Assembly: GCA_034433305.1 (NCBI GenBank)
Contig: DAOUAM010000063.1
Coordinates: forward strand, 1-64,000
Origin: DAOUAM01 sp034433305
Lineage (GTDB): Bacteria > Chloroflexota > Dehalococcoidia > Lucifugimonadales > DAOUAM01
Direction: 5' to 3'
DNA length: 64,000 nucleotides
Position numbers and translations under genes: made by a program
Notes under the pieces: model-generated
What the model saw: only the letters and a program-made list of their open reading frames with translations
What the model was told of the DNA's origin: nothing
Databases searched by the model: none
Part shown: positions 51,230-58,974 of the stretch, piece by piece
How the letters are laid out: each line of letters starts with the position of its first letter
Numbering within the stretch: the stretch's first letter is position 1

Positions 51230-52063
51230 TCATTCCTTCCATTCCATGTCCTCGATGGTGAAGCGCCAGCGGACGGTCTTCACCGGCCCTGCCGGGTCGT
51301 TGCTGCGGATGTCAACCGCAAAGGCGTGCGGCCCGCCCATGCCCTGGTGCATACCCATGAGAGCGGGCAGCGTCAACGTGGCGCTCTCCCCAGGTTGCAG
51401 CGTGGTCGAACTGACCACCGCCTGGGGAGGTCAACAGCCTTGCTCTACTCGCACCTGAGGCTCTCCCTGCAAGACAAGAGGCTTATCGCCCTCGTTGCGC
51501 AGGACGAACTGCTCGTAGAGTGGCCAATCGTATGGCACTGCGCCTGTATCTGTTATGGTCTTGTCCACTACCAGGCGAGGGCCTCCTGTCACCTTCCCTT
51601 GCTCCTCGGCGACCACAAACTTTATTGAGGCTGTCGCCACAGGCAGGGCTGGACCGTTGGAAGACACGCTTACTTTGAAGCGGTGGGGGCCAAGCTCCCG
51701 GTGCGGGCCGAACCTGATGGGCAGCAGCGCCACATCCCTGGGCGGGACCTGGAAGGTGCCAGCCATGACCTCTGTTACGTCGCAGCCCTCCTCGACCTGG
51801 AGGCTCGCTGGCCCAGCCTGAAGCGGCCTATCTCCCCAGTTCACTACCAGGAACGTCTCTACCGCCTGCTGATCGCGACTCAAGGTGCCCAGGTCCACCT
51901 GGAATTTGTCAAGCGCCAGCGCCGGGGCATCCCGCGCGCCTCCAGCGGACGCGGTTGCTGCAGGCGTCGGCTTGGCCGACGCTCCAGGCGCGCATGCAGT
52001 CGCCAGCGCCACCACCGCTATGACAGCCAGGGCAAGCAGAACGGCGACCTTGTCCCCCTTCAT
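51230..52063 (-). CDS. DUF1573-like lipoprotein with in-frame TGA (candidate selenoprotein)
   Basis: 277 codons from ATG 52063 to the TGA at 51230-51232, interrupted by one in-frame TGA at 51431-51433 (codon 211). The protein starts with a signal ending in the lipobox ALATAC (Cys24). Two immunoglobulin-like repeats follow, each with a Cys at the same place: LQVEEGC (Cys94) and PQVRVEQGC (Cys210). The TGA directly follows Cys210 and precedes PPQAVVSSTTLQPGESATL. Downstream, MGMHQGMGGPH is a Met/His-rich likely metal site. The reading frame and family character are kept for 66 residues past the TGA, and a SECIS-like hairpin follows it, so recoding as selenocysteine is plausible; a nonsense mutation or a truncated 210-residue product is the alternative. 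It is the last gene of the copper operon. Confidence 0.7.
51386..51430 (-). promoter_or_regulatory. SECIS-like hairpin following the in-frame TGA
   Basis: On the minus strand the first 45 bases after the TGA fold as: outer stem CTCCCCAGG/CCTGGGGAG (9 bp), internal loop, upper stem GTGGTC/GACCAC (6 bp) and apical loop AGTTC. The loop starts 18 bases after TGA and has G as its second base followed by U, within the known limits of bacterial SECIS elements. Confidence 0.5.
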
Positions 52064-52124
52064 TAGCTCTGTACTCCTCTTCTCACTGGCAGCCTTCCAG
52101 GTACGTCTGGAGAGGCATGAGGTT

Positions 52125-53147
52125 TCAATGGTCCATTCCTGGCATGGCGCCGTCCTGGTAACCCTGGTAGCCTTCATACTTGATGACCTGGACCAGGCCG
52201 CCCGGCTCCACGCCGTCGTTCTCCGTGTGATGGAGCTCGTGGCAGTGGAATATCCAGTTGCCCGGATTATCAGCAACGAAGGCGATGTCATAGGTCTCCC
52301 CAGAGTCCACGCTCAGGGTATTCATCCACTGCTGATTGGCCACAGGGACGGGCTCGCCGTCCTTGGCCACCACCTTGAAGTCCTGGCCATGCAGGTGCAT
52401 AGGGTGTGCCAGGTTGCTTATGTTCACAATCCGGACACGGACTCTGTCCCCTTCCTTGACTGTCCACGGCCCTGTGGCAGGGTAGGCTTTGCCATTAATG
52501 GTGAAGTAGTTGTAGTCCATGTTCATGCCACCCTCCATCGCCGCGTGCTCCGCCCCCACCATCCACGCGCCCAGCACCATTGAGAACTCTTTGTCAAAAG
52601 CTGGCGTGTCTGGCCTCTGCGGCTCGATCACCAGGAGGCCATATAGTCCCCTGTCAATCTGCTCCACGCTGTTGATGTGGGGATGGTACATAAATGTGCC
52701 CGCGTGAGACGCCATGAACTCGTAGGTGAAGGTCTCGCCAGGCCGAATTGGGGCCTGGGTGAGTCCAGGGACTCCATCCATCGGGTTGGGCACGTGGACG
52801 CCATGCCAGTGGATGCTGGTATCCTGGTCCAGTTCGTTCTTCACGGTGACGCGCAGTGTATCGCCTTCTTTGGCCTGGATGGTGGGGCCAGGGACCGAGC
52901 CATTGTAGGTAATAGCCTGGACGGTCACGCCCGGCACCAGTTCCCACGGTGCCTGTCTCACCACCAGGTCGTAGGACTTCACAGTTCCCGTTGGAGCAGG
53001 CTTGGCGTTGTAGCCAAGCGTCACCGGCAGCGGGTCCTGAGGGGCTGCGCCCGCCGCGGGTGTGGGAGCAGCGGAGGCGGCGCGGCCACATGCGACTATT
53101 ACGAGCAGAAGCAGCGCTGTGCCAATAAGAACACTAACGTTCCTCAC
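52125..53147 (-). CDS. Two-domain multicopper oxidase, lipoprotein
   Basis: 340 residues. The signal ends in the lipobox LLVIVAC (Cys20). Two cupredoxin domains carry copper motifs: HWHGVH (113-118) and MYHPH (His155, His157) in the first, HPMHLHGQDF and HCHELHH in the second. The type 1 Cys is in the second domain only, matching two-domain laccases (small laccase, type B) that act as trimers. It probably oxidises Cu(I) or another low-potential substrate outside the cell, as in copper detoxification. The C-terminal tail is Met/His-containing (QDGAMPGMDH). The start overlaps the YHS gene by 14 bases. Confidence 0.9.
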   Translation of the reverse strand: MRNVSVLIGTALLLLVIVACGRAASAAPTPAAGAAPQDPLPVTLGYNAKPAPTGTVKSYDLVVRQAPWELVPGVTVQAITYNGSVPGPTIQAKEGDTLRVTVKNELDQDTSIHWHGVHVPNPMDGVPGLTQAPIRPGETFTYEFMASHAGTFMYHPHINSVEQIDRGLYGLLVIEPQRPDTPAFDKEFSMVLGAWMVGAEHAAMEGGMNMDYNYFTINGKAYPATGPWTVKEGDRVRVRIVNISNLAHPMHLHGQDFKVVAKDGEPVPVANQQWMNTLSVDSGETYDIAFVADNPGNWIFHCHELHHTENDGVEPGGLVQVIKYEGYQGYQDGAMPGMDH

Positions 53148-53334
53148 CGTTCATTCTCTCCATAGCTGTTGCCTTGTGGTACCTGGCCGGCTCCTTCTTG
53201 AAGTTCTCCCTGCATGACGTAGAGCAGAAATAGTAGGTCATGCCATGGTGATTATAGGTAGCCGCAGCCTTCCGGGGGTCTATCTCCATCCCACAGACTG
53301 GGTCCTTGACCTTCTTCGAAGACCAGAATGGCAT
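53134..53334 (-). CDS. YHS-domain metal-binding protein
   Basis: 66 residues, almost entirely one YHS domain: KDPVCGMEIDPRKAAATYNH followed by YYFCSTSCRENFKKEPARY. The Cys in DPVCGM and the two Cys in FCSTSC would bind copper or a similar metal. YHS proteins occur next to or inside CopA-type ATPases as metal chaperones. Its 3' end overlaps the multicopper oxidase start, and a second YHS domain is fused to the ABC ATPase at 56994. Confidence 0.9.
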   Translation of the reverse strand: MPFWSSKKVKDPVCGMEIDPRKAAATYNHHGMTYYFCSTSCRENFKKEPARYHKATAMERMNGEER

Positions 53335-53386
53335 TTACAGGACTCCTTCCTTTTAACTGGTCGCAGTACTGCTTCCACGAGCGATT

Positions 53387-53593
53387 TCACCGCTGGCTGC
53401 CCAGCCTTTTCTTCAGGGTCGAGGTGACGACCGGCATCAGAACGATCATAGACAGGCCAAAGACCCACGCGGCCCCTCCTGCCCGGGCCACCCAGGTGTG
53501 ATCGCCGACCAACGTCACCACCAGAAACGTCCCGGCGGCCACAAGGGAGATGCCTGTGTAAATGAGCGCGCTCAGAAGTGCTGGGGTATTCAT
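53387..53593 (-). CDS. Small two-helix membrane protein (copper island)
   Basis: 68 residues from ATG 53593 (AGGAGA six bases upstream; an in-frame GTG at 53599 is less likely). Two helices: ALIYTGISLVAAGTFLVVTLV and GGAAWVFGLSMIVLMPVVTS. No metal motif is evident. It begins 12 bases after the CopA stop, in the same operon. Confidence 0.65.
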   Translation of the reverse strand: MNTPALLSALIYTGISLVAAGTFLVVTLVGDHTWVARAGGAAWVFGLSMIVLMPVVTSTLKKRLGSQR

Positions 53594-53604
53594 CGCCACT
53601 CTCC

Positions 53605-56172
53605 TCAGCTTCTCACTGCGGGCGCCAGGCTACCTGAGGGAGCACTGGACTCCCCGCGGGGCCGGCGTATGGGCGGCACGAAGCCCCGCATGCGCTGGGT
53701 ATTCAGCGTAACGGACAGGGAGCTGATGGCCATTAGCAGCGCCGCCAGCTCAGGGCTGACCACCTGGGCGAAGAAGGGGTACAGCAGCCCGGCGCCCAGA
53801 GGTATCGCCAGGGTGTTGTAGCCAAAGGCCCATACCAGGTTCTGCTTCACCAGCCGCATAGTGGCCCTGGCTACCTGGATAGCGGCGATGACGTCCATCA
53901 GGTCGTCCTTCATGAGGATGACGTGGCCTGTCTCCTTGGCGACGTCAGTCCCGGAGCCGATGGCGATGCCTACGTCGGCCTGGGCGAGCGCCGGGGCATC
54001 GTTGATGCCATCGCCCACCATGGCTACCTTGTAGCCTTCGGCCTGGAGCTTCTTCACCTCGCTGGCCTTGTCCTCGGGCAGCACCTCAGCCAGGACCCGG
54101 TCTATGCCCAGCTTGCTGGCGATGGCGTTAGCTGTACGGCGGTTGTCCCCGGTGAGCATTGCTACCTTGATGCCCATCTGCTGAAGGGCCTTCACCGCCT
54201 GGGCCGATGTCTCCTTCAGCGTGTCGGCCACAGCCACCAGGCCCAGCAGCCTGCCATCTGCCGCCACGAACATAGCCGTCTTGCCCTCGTTTTCCAGCCG
54301 CTCAGCCTCTGACAGGGCGCCGTCCAGACTTACACCGTGCTGGGCCATCAGCCTCCGGTTACCCAGCAGGATGGCGCGTCCGTCCACCCTGGCCTCGATG
54401 CCCTGGCCCGGGATGGCATGGAACCCCACGGGGTCTTCCAACTTGAGGCCTCGCATCTCCGCGCCCTTCACGATGGCTTCGCCCAGGGGGTGCTCGGAGT
54501 CCTTTTCAGCAACAGCCGCCAGGCGCAGCACCTCGTCCTCTTTTCCACCCAGGGCGACCACATCGGTGACCGAGGGCTGGCCCCTGGTGAGGGTGCCCGT
54601 CTTATCAAAGATGACGAACTGGAGCCGGGTAGTGGCCTCTATGACGTCGCCGCCCTTGAAGAGGATGCCGTGCTCCGCAGCCTTGCCGGTGCCTGCCATG
54701 ATGGCAGCCGGCGTCGCCATCCCCACGGCGCAGGGGCAGGATATGATGAGGACCGTTACCGAGACCAGCAGCGAGAAGCCGAAGACGCCCATCGCTGCCA
54801 GGGTATAGGGGGTCAGGACCAGGCGGCTTTCCGGCGTGAACCACAGACCGTAGCCAGCGAAGAACCAGAACAGGAACACCCCCAGGGCCAGAGCGTGGAC
54901 TCCCAGGATGAAGTGGCCCGCTACTCTGTCAGCCAGTTTCTGAATGGGGGCCTTGCGGGTCTGCGCCTCCTCTACAAGCTTGATGATCTGGGCCAGGGCC
55001 GTCTCCTTGCCCACCCGCGTGGCCTGGAAACGGAAGGAGCCTGTCTTGTTCAGCGTGCCGCCGATGACCTCGTCCCCTGCCTTCTTTTCCACGGGGATGC
55101 TCTCGCCGGTGATCATGGACTGGTCCACCGAGGAGTAGCCCTCCAGGACGACGCCGTCCACCGGGATGCTCTCCCCAGGCTTCACCAGCAGCAGGTCGCC
55201 GGCCTGGACATCCTCGGCGGCCATCTCCACCTCCTGGCCATCTCGCAGGACGTGGGCGCGCTTGGGCTGCAGCTTCATAAGGCGTCGGATGGCCTCCGAT
55301 GTGCGGCCCGTGGTGACCGCCTCCAGGTAGCGGCCCAGCACTATGAAAGCGGTGAGCAACGCCGCCGCTTCGTAGAATGTGGCCTCACGGCCCCCGAAGC
55401 CCGCCTCTGGCCAGAAGGTGTTGATGATGGCGATGAGGTAGGCGGCGCCAATTCCTGTGGCGTAGAGCAGGTTCATGTCGGTGATGCCGCGCCGCAGCCC
55501 GTTCCAGGAGTTCACGAAGAACTGGCGACCTGGCCCCAACACGATGGGGGTCGTCAGGAAGAACATGAGGAGCTTGCTATTGAGCCAGCCTGGAAGGAAC
55601 TCGCGGAGGGGCCAGTAGGGCTGGAAGGTTCCTAGCATCACCAGTGTAGCCAGGGGCCAGGAGACGGCCATATTGATGAGCTGACGGCGCACCTCCCTCT
55701 GGCGGGCCGCCCGCTCCCTGTCCAGGGCCTCCTGGCCCTCGACCTTCTCGGCAACGCCGTAGCCCAGGCCCTCGATGAGCTTCCTGAGCTCAGACGGAGA
55801 GACCATCTCTCGCAGGTACTCGATGCGAGCACTCTCTGTTGCCGAGCTGACTACCGCCCGCGCCACGCCAGGCAGCTCCATCAGCGCCCTGGTGATAATC
55901 CCTTCGCAGTGGCCGCCCATCATGCCCGTGACGTGGAACTGGGCGGTGTCCAGCACGACATCATACCCGATGCCCTTGACCGCGTCCCGCATGGCCGCCA
56001 GCGTGACCAGAGAGGGGTCGTACTCCACCGCCGCCTTGCGGGTGGCGAGGTTGACGGTGACTGCGGCCACGCCCTTGACGCCCTTGAGGGCTTCTTCTAC
56101 GTGGGCTACGCAGGAGGCGCAGGTCATACCTGAGATGGTCAGGCTGAGTTTCCTTGATTCCCTGGTTGTCAT
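53605..56172 (-). CDS. copA: Copper-translocating P-type ATPase (CopA type) with two HMA domains
   Basis: 855 residues from ATG 56172 (AGGAGG upstream); the frame is open to 56553. The first HMA domain has GMTCASC (about 15-21). The second has GMMGGHC in place of CxxC (a variant His-Cys site). The ATPase core is complete: TGES, membrane motif ISCPCAVGMATP, phosphorylation site DKTGTLTRG, SEHPLGEA, MLTGDNRRTA and MVGDGINDAPALAQA, with NLLYATGIGAAY and MAISSLSVTLNTQRM in the transmembrane part. CPC plus these motifs indicates Cu(I) export. It overlaps the upstream membrane-protein gene by four bases (ATGA). Confidence 0.93.
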   Translation of the reverse strand: MTTRESRKLSLTISGMTCASCVAHVEEALKGVKGVAAVTVNLATRKAAVEYDPSLVTLAAMRDAVKGIGYDVVLDTAQFHVTGMMGGHCEGIITRALMELPGVARAVVSSATESARIEYLREMVSPSELRKLIEGLGYGVAEKVEGQEALDRERAARQREVRRQLINMAVSWPLATLVMLGTFQPYWPLREFLPGWLNSKLLMFFLTTPIVLGPGRQFFVNSWNGLRRGITDMNLLYATGIGAAYLIAIINTFWPEAGFGGREATFYEAAALLTAFIVLGRYLEAVTTGRTSEAIRRLMKLQPKRAHVLRDGQEVEMAAEDVQAGDLLLVKPGESIPVDGVVLEGYSSVDQSMITGESIPVEKKAGDEVIGGTLNKTGSFRFQATRVGKETALAQIIKLVEEAQTRKAPIQKLADRVAGHFILGVHALALGVFLFWFFAGYGLWFTPESRLVLTPYTLAAMGVFGFSLLVSVTVLIISCPCAVGMATPAAIMAGTGKAAEHGILFKGGDVIEATTRLQFVIFDKTGTLTRGQPSVTDVVALGGKEDEVLRLAAVAEKDSEHPLGEAIVKGAEMRGLKLEDPVGFHAIPGQGIEARVDGRAILLGNRRLMAQHGVSLDGALSEAERLENEGKTAMFVAADGRLLGLVAVADTLKETSAQAVKALQQMGIKVAMLTGDNRRTANAIASKLGIDRVLAEVLPEDKASEVKKLQAEGYKVAMVGDGINDAPALAQADVGIAIGSGTDVAKETGHVILMKDDLMDVIAAIQVARATMRLVKQNLVWAFGYNTLAIPLGAGLLYPFFAQVVSPELAALLMAISSLSVTLNTQRMRGFVPPIRRPRGESSAPSGSLAPAVRS

Positions 56173-56399
56173 CCCTTCCTCCTGGTTATCTCGGACATTT
56201 CTGCGCCGTCTCGCCAGGGTGGCAGCCTGCACATAACCCAGCAGGCGAGCAGTTCTGCCACCAGCAGCGCTGCGGCCAGGTACCAGGTCACCCTCCAGCT
56301 TACAAAGAGCGGCGCTATGAGCAGCACCGCTGGCAGCGTGCACAGCCAGAGAACGAGCGTCATAAAGAGGGGAGCCTCCAGGAAGCTGCGGCGCACCAT
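56169..56399 (-). CDS. Small two-helix membrane protein upstream of copA
   Basis: 76 residues from ATG 56399. Two hydrophobic segments (MTLVLWLCTLPAVLLIAPLF and VTWYLAAALLVAELLACWVM) precede a basic tail (RLPPWRDGAEMSEITRRKG). No family recognised. Its stop overlaps the copA start (ATGA) and its start is three bases after the cupredoxin stop, so it is locked into the operon. Confidence 0.7.
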   Translation of the reverse strand: MVRRSFLEAPLFMTLVLWLCTLPAVLLIAPLFVSWRVTWYLAAALLVAELLACWVMCRLPPWRDGAEMSEITRRKG

Positions 56400-56401
56400 G
56401 G

Positions 56402-56803
56402 CTAAGACCTTCTTTCGCCCTTGCGGGGGGCCATGACCACCAGCTTTCCCCTGTACATGCCCCACTGGCAGGTGAAAAGGAAGGTACCTGGCGCCGCAGG
56501 CACAAACTCCACCGTCGTCTCCTGGAAAGCAGGAAGCCGCCGGTCCACGCCAAAGGCAGAGAAGACCACGCGCTCCGAGCAGGGATTGTCCTCCCTGCGC
56601 AGGAAGTGCAGTCTCACAGGCACCCCCAGCGCTACCCATATGGTGTCTGGCCGATAGCGCCCGCTAATGATGATGGTCGCTTCCTGGTAGCCGTCTTGAC
56701 TCCTGATAGCTTGGGGCGAGTTACGTCCAAGACGCCCCGCCAATATAAGCGCCAGTACAAGGGCTGTCGCCAGAACACCAGCTATAACCAGCAGAATCGG
56801 CAT
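56402..56803 (-). CDS. Membrane-anchored cupredoxin-like protein
   Basis: 133 residues from ATG 56803. One N-terminal helix (ILLVIAGVLATALVLALILA) anchors a cupredoxin-type domain with ligand-like residues Cys75 (NPCSERVVF) and Cys112...Met116 in FTCQWGMYRGKLVV. The pattern resembles cupredoxin domains attached to Cu-ATPases in other bacteria, thought to hand copper over outside the membrane. The start is not supported by a strong ribosome site; the frame extends to 56884. It is first in the copA operon, behind three CTCA boxes. Confidence 0.8.
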   Translation of the reverse strand: MPILLVIAGVLATALVLALILAGRLGRNSPQAIRSQDGYQEATIIISGRYRPDTIWVALGVPVRLHFLRREDNPCSERVVFSAFGVDRRLPAFQETTVEFVPAAPGTFLFTCQWGMYRGKLVVMAPRKGERRS

Positions 56804-56902
56804 GTCGTCCAGCTTCAAAAGGTCTCGGGCTGAGGGGTTATTCCCTGTGCATCGGCACTTCCGGTACGCGTGTTGACTCCACAACTCTATGCTAGAGCCT
56901 GG

Positions 56903-56942
56903 ACCTTAAAGCAGCATGAGACCAGGCTGAGAGGCACCTGAG
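56903..56942 (-). promoter_or_regulatory. 11-bp-spaced CTCA boxes before the cupredoxin-copA operon
   Basis: On the minus strand CTCA occurs at 56939-56942, 56928-56931 and 56917-56920, exactly 11 bp apart, then N5 and CTTTAAGGT (56903-56911). The same N5-CTTTAAGGT follows the boxes at 61781-61820. Direct repeats at 11 bp are the usual target of OmpR/PhoB-family regulators. Confidence 0.65.
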
Positions 56943-56993
56943 TGGTCCCACCTTCAAGGACACCTGCCATGAGGCAGTGTCAGCGAGGACCTG

Positions 56994-57851
56994 TCACAGG
57001 CTGAAGGATATAGCTCGATAAGCCCCGGGCCGTTCCAGGAAACGCTCCTGGCAGCGCTGGGAGCAGAAAAAGTGCCGAGTCCCCTGGTACTCGGCGAAGA
57101 ACGTCGCAGTCCACTGGTCCACCTGCATATTGCACACCGGGTCGCGAGTCCACAGGTGGCCCTCATCTTTGCGGTCCCTCAGCTTGCCATCCTCTAGCCA
57201 CAGAATGCGGTCGGCCACGTCCTCTAGCTGAGGATTGTGGGTCACAATCAGCACCGTGCGCCCTTCATCCTTGGCGATGTCGTAGAGGACCATCATCACC
57301 TCGTGGCCTGACCTGGAGTCCAGGTTGCCCGTTGGCTCGTCGGCCAGTATCAGCCTCGGGTTGTTGACTAATGCACGGGCAATGGCCACCCTCTGCTTCT
57401 CGCCTCCGGAGAGGTCTCTGGGCAGGTGGCGCCTTCGCTGAGCGAGGCCCAGGCGGTCCAGGAGCTCAGCCGCCCTCTTGTTGGCGGCCTGCTTCCCGCC
57501 GGGGACCAGGCTTGCGGGAAACAGCACGTTTTCCTCTGCCGTAAGGCTGGATAGCAGGTTGAAAGCCTGAAAGATGAACCCTATCTCCCGCGCCCGGATG
57601 TCTGGCAGGCGGGACTCATTCAGGGCTGTGATCTCAGTCCCATTAACGAAGATACGGCCGGATGTGGGGCGCAGCAGCCCTCCAAGCATGGATAGCAGCG
57701 TGGTCTTGCCAGAGCCTGACGGCCCCATGATGAGCACCAGCTCTCCCTCTCTAACATCCAGGGATACGCTGTCCACGGCCCTTACGGCAGTGCCACCGCT
57801 GCCATACACCTTGGTGAGGTCAACAGCGCGCACTATCACTCTTTCGTTCAT
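56994..57851 (-). CDS. ABC transporter ATPase fused to a C-terminal YHS metal-binding domain
   Basis: 285 residues. Residues 1-228 are a LolD/MacB-type ATPase: Walker A MGPSGSGKTT (42-51), Q-loop FQAFN, signature LSGGEKQR (147-154), Walker B LILADEPTGNLD and H-loop VTHN. Residues 236-280 are a YHS domain (RDPVCNMQVDQ, then HFFCSQRCQERFLERPGAY; Cys240, Cys263, Cys267). This fusion would let a bound metal sense or gate the transporter, or deliver metal to it. ATG at 57851. Two FtsX-type permeases are directly upstream in the operon. Confidence 0.9.
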   Translation of the reverse strand: MNERVIVRAVDLTKVYGSGGTAVRAVDSVSLDVREGELVLIMGPSGSGKTTLLSMLGGLLRPTSGRIFVNGTEITALNESRLPDIRAREIGFIFQAFNLLSSLTAEENVLFPASLVPGGKQAANKRAAELLDRLGLAQRRRHLPRDLSGGEKQRVAIARALVNNPRLILADEPTGNLDSRSGHEVMMVLYDIAKDEGRTVLIVTHNPQLEDVADRILWLEDGKLRDRKDEGHLWTRDPVCNMQVDQWTATFFAEYQGTRHFFCSQRCQERFLERPGAYRAISFSL

Positions 57852-57860
57852 GGGCGTCCA

Positions 57861-58970
57861 CTACTCCTTGAAGGCCACGGCTGGCTCTACCCTGGCGATA
57901 CGGTAGGCGGGCAGGAGCGACGCCAGCGCTGCGATGCCCGCAGAGATCACACTCAGCCTTGCCAGGCTCCCGGCCTGGTACTGCAAAGAGACCTCGGGCA
58001 CCGCCGCCCCGAGCAGCGGCCGGGTGAGATACGCTACTGCCGCAGCAATGCCCAGGCCCAGGAGCGCGATGACCAGCGTCTGGAAGGCTACAACGGCCAG
58101 CAACTGGCGGCTCCTGGCCCCCAGGGCCTTGGCGATGCCGTACTCCCTGGCCCGCCTCACCGTCGCCGTATAGACCGTCAGCCCGATGACCAGCACACCC
58201 ACCGCGAAACCGATCAGCGACATCACGCGGATGACCGTTACCCCCATCTCCATCGCTCTGGCACGGTCGCCATCGGCAAACTCGCCTTTTGTCATGGCGT
58301 TTACGCCAGGCGCCGCCTGCTCTATGCTCTCTGCCAGTGTGGCAGGCGGCACGCCAGGGAGGGTCTTCACCAGGAAGTAGCTGGCTGCCCCTGGAGCCGA
58401 TAGAAGCTCCTCCATGTCGCTATAGGAGATGAAGGTAACCGAGTTAGCCATCGAAAAGGTCCCTTCAGACAGCCCGACCACCCGGAGTCTGCGGTCAAGG
58501 ATAGCGATCGCGCTCCCCAGGACAACGCCGCTCTTGCGGGCCAGGACATCCGAAATGACCGCCTCGCCAGGGCCGGGGAACGGAACACCCTCCTTCATAG
58601 CCCAGGGGCCTCCTCGCTCAGAGCCAGGCCGCAGCCCCACGACGTAGGAGAACCAGCTACGCTCGCCCGCCTGGACAAGATTGCTGGAGTACAGGATGGG
58701 CGTCGCCGCCTGAACGCCTGGCACGCCTCCAATGGTCTCCTCCAGCCTTGCCGGGAGCATAGAGGTCGCCATGTGCATGTTAGAGACGCCCTCCTGCATC
58801 ACCCACACGTCGGCGTCGCTCTCCTCGATGTAGGCGACGAGCTGCTCGGTTGCGCCCGCAAAGACGCCCTCCAGCAGCAGCACCATGAACAGCGCGGCAG
58901 CGACGCCCCCCACGCTGACTATCAGCCGGGTGCGCTCGTGGAACAGGTTCTTGATCGCCAATCTCGCCAT
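57861..58970 (-). CDS. FtsX/MacB-type ABC permease (second of pair)
   Basis: 369 residues from ATG 58970; the frame is open to 59090 inside the previous gene. One helix near the N-terminus (LIVSVGGVAAALFMVLLLEGVF), a periplasmic-type domain (about 45-240) and three C-terminal helices from about 245 (VIRVMSLIGFAVGVLVIGLTVYTATV, AVVAFQTLVIALLGLGIAAAVAYL, LSVISAGIAALASLLPAYRIARVEPA). The order is that of MacB/LolC permeases. It probably forms a heterodimer with the product of the preceding gene, powered by the YHS-ATPase ten bases downstream. Confidence 0.87.
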   Translation of the reverse strand: MARLAIKNLFHERTRLIVSVGGVAAALFMVLLLEGVFAGATEQLVAYIEESDADVWVMQEGVSNMHMATSMLPARLEETIGGVPGVQAATPILYSSNLVQAGERSWFSYVVGLRPGSERGGPWAMKEGVPFPGPGEAVISDVLARKSGVVLGSAIAILDRRLRVVGLSEGTFSMANSVTFISYSDMEELLSAPGAASYFLVKTLPGVPPATLAESIEQAAPGVNAMTKGEFADGDRARAMEMGVTVIRVMSLIGFAVGVLVIGLTVYTATVRRAREYGIAKALGARSRQLLAVVAFQTLVIALLGLGIAAAVAYLTRPLLGAAVPEVSLQYQAGSLARLSVISAGIAALASLLPAYRIARVEPAVAFKE

Positions 58971-58974
58971 TGCT

